A DNA stretch of 64,000 bases from CAVORB01 sp963736235 (GTDB lineage: Bacteria; Pseudomonadota; Gammaproteobacteria; Chromatiales; Chromatiaceae). The notes below the pieces were generated by a model. That model was not told the origin of the DNA, searched no databases, and was given only the letters and a program-made list of their open reading frames with translations. Of the stretch, positions 54,219 through 64,000 are shown in pieces. Where the stretch lies: the NCBI GenBank assembly GCA_963736235.1, contig CAVTOR010000017.1, forward strand, positions 178,481 to 242,480, in the 5' to 3' direction. Position 1 is the first letter of the stretch. Every line of letters starts with the position of its first letter. Position numbers and translations under genes: made by a program.

Positions 54219-55946
54219 TCAGTGTCCCTTTCTGGGCGGCATCAGGTCCGTGATCGAGCCGTGCGCCATCTCGGCGGCGAAGCAGACGGTCTCGTTCAGC
54301 GTCGGGTGGGGATGGATGGTGAGCCCGATGTCCTCGTAGTCGGCGCCCATCTCCAGGGCCAGCACCGTCTCGCCGATGAGCTCGCCCGCGTTGGGGCCGA
54401 CGATGCCGGCGCCCAGGATGCGCTTGGTCTCCGGGTCGAACAGGAGCTTGGTCACGCCCTCGTCGCGGCCGATGCCGAGCGCGCGGCCGCTGGCGGCCCA
54501 GGGGAAGGCGCCCTTTTCGTAGGCGATGCCCTTGGCCTTGGCCTCGGTCTCGGTGAGGCCCATCCAGGCGACCTCGGGGTCCGTGTAGGCGACCGAGGGG
54601 ATGGTCATGGGGTCGAACAGGGCCGGCAGTCCGGCGATGACCTCGGCCGCGACCTTGGCCTCGTGGGTCGCCTTGTGGGCCAGCATGGGGTTGCCGACCA
54701 CGTCGCCGATGGCGAAGATGTTGGGCACGTTGGTGCGCATGTGCGCGTCCACCGGGATGAAGCCGCGCTCGTCCACCTGCACCCCGGCGGCCTCGGCATT
54801 GACCAGCTTGCCGTTGGGACGGCGCCCGACCGCCACCAGGACGCGGTCGTAGATCTCCTCCGCCGGCGCCCCCTTGCCCTCGAAGCGACCTTGATGCCGT
54901 CGCCGGTGGCGCTCATGCCGGTGACCTTGGTGCCGAGCATGATGCGGTCGTAGCGCTTCTTGATCACCTTCTCGAGGGCGCGCACCAGGTCCTTGTCGCA
55001 GCCGGGGATGAGCTGATCCTGCAGCTCGACGACGTCGATGCGCGAGCCCAGGGCGTGATAGACGGTGGCCATCTCCAGGCCGATGATGCCGCCGCCGACG
55101 ATCAGCATGCGCCCGGGGATGTCCGCCAGCTCCAGGGCGGCGGTGGAGTCCATGACCCGCGGGTCGTCGTGGGGGAAGCCGGGGATCTTCACCGGCGCTG
55201 GAGCCGCAGGCGATGATGGCGTGGTCGAAGCTGATGGAGACGCGGCCCTCGCGGGTGTCGACGCCGATGCGGTTGGGGGACTCGAAGCGGCCGGTGCCCT
55301 GGACGACCGGTGACCTTGCGCTGCTTGGCCAGGGCCGCCAGGCCGCCGGTGAGCTTGGCGACCACCTTGTCCTTGCCCGCGCGCAGCTTGTCGAGATCGA
55401 TCTCGCGGCTCGCCGAAGGCGACCCCCATGCGCTGCATCTCCGCCGCCTCGTTGATGATCTGCGCCGTGTGCAGCAGGGCCTTGGAGGGGATGCAGCCGA
55501 CGTTGAGGCAGACCCCGCCGAGCGCGGGGTAGCGCTCGACGAGCACCACCTTCTTGCCCAGGTCGGCGGCGCGGAAGGCCGCGGTGTAGCCGCCCGGACC
55601 GGCGCCGAGCACGACCACCTCGGTGCGTCATGTCCGAGGCCGTTGAGGGATCGGCAGGCGCTTCCGTCCGCTCGGCCGCGGGTGGTGCGGCGGGCTCGGC
55701 TGCAGCCTCGGTGGACAGGGTCAGGATCGGGTCACCCTGGGAGATCCGGTCGCCCACCTTTACCTGGAGCGCGTCCACCGTCCCGGCCTCGGGTGCGGGG
55801 ATCTCCATCGTGGCCTTGTCGCTCTCGAGGGTGATGAGGGATGCCTCCTTCTCCACCCGGTCGCCGCCGGCGACCAGGACCTCGATTACCTCCACGTCCT
55901 TGAAATCGCCGATGTCGGGGACCTTGACTTGGATGCTGTTGGTCAT
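54219..55946 (-). CDS. lpd: Dihydrolipoamide dehydrogenase (E3) with N-terminal lipoyl domain, frameshifted
   Basis: E3 of the pyruvate dehydrogenase complex, which reoxidises lipoyl groups with NAD. It starts at ATG 55946 with a lipoyl domain (lysine in LESDKATMEIP), then a linker, then the flavoprotein: VVLGAGPGGYTAAF, redox disulfide GGVCLNVGCIPSK, NAD motif VGGGIIGLEMA, and C-terminal TIHPHPTLNE. The sequence switches frame at least five times (near 55625, 55409, 55307, 55195 and 54890), each repaired by one base, so these are probably sequence errors. A lipoyl domain on E3 occurs in some proteobacteria. It is separated from aceF by a helicase gene. Confidence 0.9.
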   Translation of the reverse strand: MTNSIQVKVPDIGDFKDVEVIEVLVAGGDRVEKEASLITLESDKATMEIPAPEAGTVDALQVKVGDRISQGDPILTLSTEAAAEPAAPPAAERTEAPADPSTASDMTHRGGRARRRSGRLHRGLPRRRPGQEGGARRALPRARRGLPQRRLHPLQGPAAHGADHQRGGGDAAHGGRLRRAARSISTSCARARTRWSPSSPAAWRPWPSSARSPVVQGTGRFESPNRIGVDTREGRVSISFDHAIIACGSSAGEDPRLPPRRPAGHGLHRRPGAGGHPRAHADRRRRHHRPGDGHRLSRPGLAHRRRRAAGSAHPRLRQGPGARPREGDQEALRPHHARHQGHRHERHRRRHQGRFEGKGAPAEEIYDRVLVAVGRRPNGKLVNAEAAGVQVDERGFIPVDAHMRTNVPNIFAIGDVVGNPMLAHKATHEAKVAAEVIAGLPALFDPMTIPSVAYTDPEVAWMGLTETEAKAKGIAYEKGAFPWAASGRALGIGRDEGVTKLLFDPETKRILGAGIVGPNAGELIGETVLALEMGADYEDIGLTIHPHPTLNETVCFAAEMAHGSITDLMPPRKGH

Positions 55947-56216
55947 GTGCGTCGTCTCGTTGTCCGGTGGTCGCGCGCTGTGGGTGCTGAATCGCTGTTC
56001 GTGTCGGCTAGGCCGGAGCCGCGGCCCTGGGGCGAGCGCCTTGCGGCTCATTGTAGAGTAGCGGAACCTACCTCGCGAATATGCCCGGCGTGGGGCCGTT
56101 CGGACCCGATCGGCCGGCGATCCACCTTCGTTGCGACCCAGGCGGGTCGTGCTTTGGTCAGCGTGGTTGGACCTTTCCCAGACGGGGCGCCGCGAGATTT
56201 CGCTCGGCCGCAACCT

Positions 56217-58046
<1,830 letters not shown>

Positions 58047-58223
58047 TGCACGGTTCTGTCGAAAAGGTTGGAACTGCTGCGCGGCACGCAGCGTCGGGCG
58101 GGACGGCGCAGTATACGCGATCACCCCGCGGAGAGCGGTGGCGGCGACCCGTGCGGACCCGCTGCGGTGCCCTGGTTGCTCCGCGGATTGCGGTGCGGCG
58201 CGGAGAGGAACTCGAACCGGGCG

Positions 58224-59898
58224 CTACAGCAGCAACCGCCGGATGTCCCCGAGGAGCTCCCGCAGCAAGGACGTGAAGCGCACGCCTTCGGCGCCGTCGA
58301 CCACCCGGTGGTCGTAGGAGAGCGACAACGGCAACATGAGCCGGGGTACGAACTCCTTGCCGTTCCAGACCGGTTTCGTCTCGGAGCGGGAGACGCCGAG
58401 GATGGCGACCTCCGGGGCGTTGACGATGGGGGTGAAGGCGGTGCCGCCGATGCCGCCCAGGCTGGAGATGGAGAAGCAGCCGCCCTGCATGTCGCCGGGC
58501 AGGAGCTTGCCGTCGCGGGCCTTGGTGCTGAGCTCCATGAGCTCGCGCGCGAGTTCGAACACCCCCTTCTTGTCCACGTCCCGCACCACGGGCACGACCA
58601 GGCCGTTGGCGGTTTCCACCGCAACGCCGACGTGGGTGTATTTCTTGACGACCAGCTCTTCGCCACTCGGGGCCAGGGATGCCTTGAGGCTGGGCATGGC
58701 GGTCAACGCCGCCGCCACCGCCTTCATCAGGAAGGGCAGGAAGGTGAGCTTCACGCCTTGGGCCGCGGCAGCGTCCTTCTGCGCCTTGCGGAAGGCCTCG
58801 AGCTCCGTGATGTCCGCCTCGTCGAACTGGGTGACGTGGGGCACCGTGAGCCAGCAGCGGTGCAGGTGTCTCCCGCTGAGCTTCTTGATCCGAGAGAGCG
58901 GGACGGTTTCGATCTCGCCGAAGCGGGCGAAGTCGACCTCGGGTGCCGCCGGGAGCTGGAAAGGCAGGTCGCCCGCGGGTGCTCCTTGGGACAGGGCCTG
59001 CTTGACGAAGCCCTGGACGTCATCCTTGAGGATGCGGCCTTTCGGACCCGACCCCTTGACCTGGTTGAGATCGACCCCAGCTCCCGGGCGAAGCGGCGCA
59101 CCGCCGGGCTGGCATGGGGCTTTCGCCCCTTGGCGATGGCGGCCATGTCCTCCGGGCGCGGCAACACCGGGGCCTGGCGCCGCTCGGCCTCGCCCGGCGC
59201 ACGCCCCTCGGCGTCGGCTTGGGTATGGAGGCGGGGCCCTGGGTCTGCTCGGTCTCCTCGGCGGAGGGCTCGGGTACTTCCGCCGTCCTGCCGTAGCCGT
59301 GGAGCTCTCGGGCAGCAGCGTGAGCAGCAGGTCGCCCTGGCTCAGCTTGTCGCCGACCTTGACGGCCACGGACTTTACCTCCCCCGCGCTGGGTGAGGGG
59401 ATCTCCATGGTCGCCTTATCGCTCTCCAGGGTGACCAGGGACTGGTCAACCGCGACCCGGTCGCCGACCGCGACCAGGACCTCGATCACGGGGATGTCGG
59501 CTGAAGTCGCCGATGTCGGGCAGGCGGACCTCGACGGGTTCCGCCTCCTTCGGACTCGAGGGCCTGGGTTGCTCCGCGGGGGCTTGGGCGGCAGGCGAAG
59601 GCCGCTCCGCCGAAGCCGCCGGCGCCTCGGCCGGCGGTGTGTCGGCGCTGCCGGCATCTCCGGTCTCCAGGGTCAGCAGTGAGTCGCCCTTGCTGATCTT
59701 GTCGCCGATTTTGACCTTGAGCTCCCTGACCAGGCCCCCCGCGGGGGCAGGGATCTCCATGGTGGCCTTGTCGCTCTCCAGGGTGAGCAGGGACTGTTCG
59801 GCTTCGACCCTGTCACCGGGGGCCACCAGGATCTCGATGACCTCGACATCGGCGAAGTCGCCGATGTCGGGAAGCTTGACGTCTTCTACGTGTGCCAC
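58224..59898 (-). CDS. aceF: Dihydrolipoamide acetyltransferase (E2), two lipoyl domains, frameshifted
   Basis: Core acyltransferase of pyruvate dehydrogenase. The start is GTG at 59898, nine bases after a perfect AGGAGG; the ATG at 59907 touches that site and is less likely. Two N-terminal lipoyl domains (each with LESDKATMEIP), an Ala/Pro linker, a subunit-binding domain (NQVKGSGPKGRILKDDVQ) and the catalytic domain with HVTQFDEADI and LSYDHRVVDG are visible. Frame changes near 59501, 59290 and in the linker (about 59080-59200) break the gene; sequence error is the probable cause. It is followed by deaD, not lpd. Confidence 0.9.
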
Positions 59899-59932
59899 GG
59901 CTTGCATCCTCCTAGGTCCTGTGTCGGCCTGC

Positions 59933-62589
59933 TCACACCGTCACCGGATTGGGTTTTTCCGGGTCGATGCGGTACTTCTCGATGGCCTGTGCGACCTTGG
60001 CCGCGGGGAGCTGCCCATCGTCCGCCAGGGCCTTGAGGGCGGCCACGGCGACGTAGAAGCGGTTGACCTCGAAGAACTTGCGAAGCTGGCTGCGCATGTC
60101 GCTGCGCCCGAAGCCGTCGGTGCCCAGCACCAGGTAGCGGCGCGGCACGTAGGGCCGGATCTGGTCGGCGTAGGTGCGGATGTAGTCGGTGGCCGCCACG
60201 ATCGGACCGCTGGTGGACGAGAGTTGCTGCGCGACATAGCTGCGGCGCGCCTCCTGCTCCGGGTGGAGCATGTTCCAGCGCTCGGCGTCGATGCCCTCGC
60301 GGCGCAGCTCGTTGAAGCTGGTGACGCTCCAGACATCGGCGCTGACGCCGAAGTCCTTGTCCAGCAGCTCCGCGGCGGCCAGGACCTCGCGCAGGATGGT
60401 GCCGGCGCCGAGGAGCTGGACCCGGAGCTCCGATTCGCCGCGCTCGAGAACCCGGTACATGCCCTTGAGGATCCCTTCCTGAGCACCCTCCGGCATCGGC
60501 GGCTGGACGTAGTTCTCGTTCATCGCCGTGATGTAGTAGAAACAGTTCTCCTGCTCCTGGTACATGCGGCGCAGCCCGTCCTGGACGATCACCGCCATCT
60601 CGTAGGAGAAGGCGGGGTCGTAGGAGACGCAGTTGGGGATGGTGGAGGCGACGATCAGGCTGTGCCCGTCCTGGTGCTGGAGGCCCTCGCCGGCGAGGGT
60701 GGTGCGCCCGGCCGTGCCGCCGATCAGGAACCCGCGGGCGCGCATGTCACCGGCCGCCCAAGCCAGGTCGCCGATGCGCTGGAAGCCGAACATGGAGTAG
60801 TAGATGTAGAAGGGGATCATGCTCTGCGCCGTGGTTGGCATAGGCCGTGGACGCGGCGATCCAGGACGACATGGCCCCGGCCTCGTTGATGCCTTCCTGC
60901 AGGATCTGGCCCTTCTTGTCCTCCCGGTAGTACATGACCTGGTCCGCATCCACCGGCTCGTAGAGCTGGCCCACGGACGAGTAGATGCCGAGCTGACGGA
61001 ACATGCCCTCCATGCCGAAGGTGCGGGCCTCGTCCGGGACGATGGGAACGACGTACTTCCCGATCTCCTTGTCCCGGATGATGATGGTCATCAGCCGTAC
61101 CAGGGCCATGGTCGTGGACATCTCCTTCTCGCCGCTGCCCTCGAGCAGGGGCTGAAAGGCGGCCAGCTCCGGGGTCTTGAGGCGCGGCGCCTGATCGCTG
61201 CGGGCGGGCAGATAGCCGCCCGAGGGCCTCGCGGCGCTCCTGCATGTATTTGAGCTCCGGACTGTCCGCCAGGGGCTTGTAAAAGGGGGCGGCGCCGATC
61301 TGGTCGTCGGAGATCGGGATGTTGAAACGGTCGCGGAAGGCCTTGAGCGCGGTCTCGCCCATCTTCTTCTGGGAATGGGTGATGTTCATTCCCTCGCCGG
61401 CCTCGCCCATGCCATAACCCTTGACCGTCTTCGCCAGGATGACCGTCGGCTGGCCCTTGTGACGGTTGGCGGCGGCGTAGGCGGCGTAGACCTTGATCGG
61501 GTCGTGGCCGCCGCGGTTCAGCCGCCAGATGTCCTCGTCCGTCATGTCCGCGACCATGTCGGCAAGCTCGGGGTACTTGCCGAAGAAGTGCTTGCGGGTA
61601 TAGGCGCCGCCCTTGGCCTTGTACGCCTGATAGTCCCCGTCCACGCACTCCTCCATCCGTTTCAGCAGAAGGCCCTTCTTGTCGCGCGCCAGCAGGGGGT
61701 CCCAGTAGCTGCCCCAGATGACCTTGAGCACGTTCCAGCCGGAGCCGCGGAAGACCGCCTCCAGCTCCTGGATGATCTTGCCGTTGCCGCGCACCGGGCC
61801 GTCCAGACGCTGCAGGTTGCAGTTGACCACGAACACCAGGTTGTCCAGACGCTCGCGCGCGGCCAGGGAGATGGCGCCGAGGGACTCGGGCTCGTCCATC
61901 TCGCCGTCGCCGAGGAAGGCCCAGACCTTTCGCCCCTCGGTGTTGACGATCCCTCGGTCGTTGAGGTAGCGCATGAACCTGGCCTGATAGATGGCCATGA
62001 TCGGGCCGAGGCCCATGGACACGGTCGGGAACTGCCAGAAGCCGGGCATCAGCCAGGGGTGGGGGTAGGAGGGAAGGCCGTTGCCGTCCACCTCCTGACG
62101 GAAGTTGTAGAGCTGCTCCTCGCTGATGCGTCCCTCGAGAAACGCGCGGGCGTAGATGCCGGGGGCGGAGTGGCCTTGGATGAAGACCAGGTCGCCACCG
62201 TGGTCCTTGGAACGGGCACGGAAGAAGTGGTTGTAGCCGACGTCGAACAGGGTCGCCACCGAGGCGAAGGAGGAGATGTGTCCGCCGAGCTCGGTGGACA
62301 GCCGATTGGCCTGCACGACCATAGCCATGGCGTTCCAGCGCACGAAGGAACGAATACGCCGCTCCATGGCCCGGTCGCCCGGGAAACGCTCCTGTTGCTG
62401 CACCGGGATGGTGTTCAGGTAGGCCGTCTTGGCGCTGTAGGGAAGATAGGCGCCAGAGCGGCGGGCCTTGTCGATCAGGCGCTCGAGCAGGAAATGGGCG
62501 CGTTCCACGCCCTCGTTCTCCAGCACCGCCTCCAGGGCATCGAGCCATTCCTGTGTCTCGAGGGGGTCGATGTCGGGCTTGTTGCTCAT
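59933..62589 (-). CDS. aceE: Pyruvate dehydrogenase E1 (homodimeric), frameshifted twice
   Basis: Thiamine diphosphate-dependent decarboxylase that makes acetyl groups from pyruvate. About 885 residues: MSNKPDIDPLETQEWLDALE start, GHISSFASVATLFDVGYNHFF, ThDP/Mg motif GDGEMDEPESLG..NCNLQRLDGPV, then GMEGMFRQLGIYS and IPFYIYYSMFGFQRIGDL. One extra base near 61217 and one near 60828 shift the frame. AGGA precedes the ATG at 62589. aceF begins 34 bases after its stop, so they form an operon. No pdhR is seen upstream in the 328-base gap. Confidence 0.93.
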
Positions 62590-62854
62590 GGTGATTCCTG
62601 AATCTCGCTCACGGGCCGCCCTCGGCGGCTGGGAGAAAAAACCCCGCCAGTATACCAGTGGAGGATAGGAGGAAATATTGAGAATTTGCGTGGGCAATAA
62701 AGCCCGGCTGACGAAATCCGGCACCGGTTGCGGGACCGGAAGTGAAGCCGTGTTCGGGGTACGAAACGGACGGATGCCGTATCGCGCGGGCCTTGATCAA
62801 GCGGCTTCGTGCTGGGGCCGAGTGCGCCCGACGCGGGGCCGGCGACGCTCTCCA
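62590..62854. other. Promoter region of aceE, no gene seen
   Basis: 265 bases upstream of aceE, including an AT-rich patch (62655-62705) likely to hold its promoter. No palindrome of the PdhR type was recognised, and short frames on both strands lack similarity. Confidence 0.5.
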
Positions 62855-62884
62855 CAAAAAAACACCCCCGCCGGAGCGGGGGTG
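62855..62884 (-). terminator. Rho-independent terminator after the repeat-protein gene
   Basis: Read on the minus strand: CACCCCCGC pairs with GCGGGGGTG around a TCCG loop, followed by a run of seven T (A run at 62856-62862). It lies 34 bases after the stop of the Met/Pro-rich protein gene. Confidence 0.9.
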
Positions 62885-62917
62885 CGTTGCGGGTAGGCTA
62901 TGGGTACCCGATCAGGC

Positions 62918-63816
62918 TCAGTTCTGCGTCGGCGCGGGCTGAGCAGCCGCTTCAACCGGAGCCGGAGCAGCCTTTACCGCGGGAGCGGACTCGGCAACCG
63001 GCGTGGCCTCGGTGGCCTGCACCGTCGGGACGTCCGCGACCGGGGCGTTCGCCATCATCATCTGCGGCATGTAGGGGCGGGCGAGACGAGAGGCGCGCTT
63101 GGCCTCGGCGGTCGCCCGGCGCTCGGCGATCTCGTTGACGACCTTTTCGTGGCGTGCCTTGGATTCTTCCATCGCCTTCGCGCGCTGGGCCTGCATCGCA
63201 TCGTAGCGGGCCTGCATGCGCGGCGGGACGTGCGCCATGGGCATGTCCATGCCGTACGGGGAGGTCATCTCCGGGAACTCGGGGGCCTGACCGAAGGCGG
63301 GCATCTCGGGCATGGTAGGGAACTGGCCCATGGCCGGGAACTCAGGCATCTCCGGGAACTCGGGGGCCTGACCGAAGGCGGGCATCTCGGGCATGGCGGG
63401 GCCCATGGCCGGGAACTCGGGGCACCTGACCGAAGGCGGGCATTCGGGCATGGCGGGGAACTGGCCCATGGCCGGGAATCAGGCATCGCCGGGAACTCAG
63501 GGGCCTGACCGAAGGCGGGCATCTCGGGGAACTCGCCCATCGCGGGGAATTCAGGCATGGCCGGGTAGCCAGCCGTCATGGGATCGAAGCCCTGCGGAGC
63601 GTTCTTCGCCATCTGCTCGGCGAACTTGCGCTGGGCCTCCATCATCTGCTCCATGGCCTTGGTCCGCTGCGCCATCATGGCCTGCTGCTGCTCGGCCATC
63701 GCCTGCTGCTGCTCGTCGGTCATGCAGGGCTGGTACGGGTTGGCCCACCAGGCGCTGGCGGACATGGAGACGGCGGCGAGCGCGGCGGCGGAGGCGACAG
63801 TAGCGATCTTGTTCAT
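62918..63816 (-). CDS. Exported Met/Pro-rich repeat protein, frameshifted in the repeats
   Basis: About 300 residues, beginning at ATG 63816 with AGGTG before it and a Sec signal peptide (MNKIATVASAAALAAVSMSASA). A Gln/Met coiled coil (DEQQQAMAEQQQAMMAQ) is followed by tandem units of about 27 residues rich in Met, Pro, Phe and Glu (EMPAFGQAPEFP, EFPAMGQFP). The C-terminal part has another helix (AMQAQRAKAMEESK) and an Ala/Pro tail. Four DNA repeats of CCGAAGGCGGGCAT at 63291, 63372, 63430 and 63509 are 81, 58 and 79 bases apart, so small indels disturb the frame. Composition recalls structural envelope or sulfur-globule-type proteins; function unproven. Confidence 0.72.
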
Positions 63817-63966
63817 GGGAAACACACCTATGCGATTGTTTAAAGGGAGAAAGGAAAAGCTGTTTTTCGGGATCATCCCTGATCGAATCGACGCCGGCGG
63901 GAACCTGGACAGCATCGGCTTGGTTTTTGTTGGTCCCGTGGCGGCGTCCTTGCGAATTCGTGGATT

Positions 63967-63994
63967 AGTATATAAGAAAAAACTAAATAAGCAA
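63967..63994 (-). promoter_or_regulatory. Promoter of the Met/Pro-rich repeat-protein gene
   Basis: On the minus strand TTGCTT (63989-63994) and TATACT (63967-63972) are 16 bases apart in a strikingly AT-rich patch, about 150 bases before the start codon. The long leader suggests high or regulated expression. The region 63817-63966 holds no gene. Confidence 0.65.
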
Positions 63995-64000
63995 CAACTA

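Noticed and set aside
63291..63530. Spaced repeats resembling a CRISPR array
   Set aside because: The repeats are coding units of a Met/Pro-rich protein; spacing is a multiple of codons and the intervening DNA is also repeated.

Overview
This window is GC-rich bacterial chromosome that looks gammaproteobacterial, most likely Chromatiales or a related sulfur-oxidizing lineage. That placement rests on a DsrC-family protein, a sulfide:quinone reductase-like flavoprotein, a periplasmic methanethiol oxidase operon, typical gammaproteobacterial housekeeping genes (htpG, adk, iscR, prmB, hemN, relA, tesA/ybbA, aceE-aceF-lpd) and a periplasmic Met/Pro-rich repeat protein. It is an inference from gene content; no rRNA or taxonomic marker set was available.

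Layout. 1-8.2 kb: end of htpG, adk, a thioredoxin, a DUF1249 protein, iscR with a recognisable IscR-type operator, a GAF-containing sensor kinase, then prmB, a small conserved gene and hemN. 8.3-16.6 kb: MOSC protein, alkaline-phosphatase-superfamily enzyme, sulfotransferase, CelD-type acetyltransferase, TauE/SafE exporter, NfsA-like nitroreductase, two small exported proteins. 16.6-21.8 kb: a copper/sulfur operon (methanethiol oxidase, a SCO-MauG fusion, a second SCO protein) divergent from a TetR regulator with two palindromes between them. 22-27.8 kb: a glycan cluster alternating three GT4 glycosyltransferases with two sulfotransferases, suggesting a sulfated surface polysaccharide. 28-31.6 kb: a divergent signalling pair, a receiver protein ending in leucine-rich repeats and a hybrid kinase whose PAS domain carries the FixL haem-pocket residues. 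32.1-34.3 kb: a compact operon of a cysteine-less DsrC homologue with an extra N-terminal domain, a hemerythrin remnant, a CBS protein and an HPP membrane protein, behind a perfect inverted repeat. 34.4-39.9 kb: LysR, DUF3750, nrdB without nrdA, and a decayed stretch with an amidotransferase tail, YqaA, an arnA remnant and intact arnD. 40.0-40.4 kb: four tRNAs (Pro, Arg, His, Lys) behind a strong promoter and closed by a terminator. 40.9-64 kb: B12-dependent radical SAM protein, relA, DUF1015, a solute-binding protein, ybbA/ybbP/tesA, an SQR-like protein, L,D-transpeptidase, pyruvate dehydrogenase genes with a DEAD-box helicase between them, and the repeat protein.

A technical point matters for reading the right-hand third. 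relA, the DUF1015 gene, lpd, aceF, aceE and the repeat-protein gene are all interrupted by single-base indels (mostly +1), while the first 38 kb is clean. Such damage in core genes points to sequence error, so these are annotated as whole genes with frameshifts noted. The arnA and amidotransferase remnants look like true decay because they also lack large pieces.

The best candidates for new biology are the cysteine-less DsrC/CBS/HPP operon, the receiver-LRR protein paired with a FixL-like hybrid kinase, and a 133-bp three-hairpin repeat present at 538-670 and 27785-27918.
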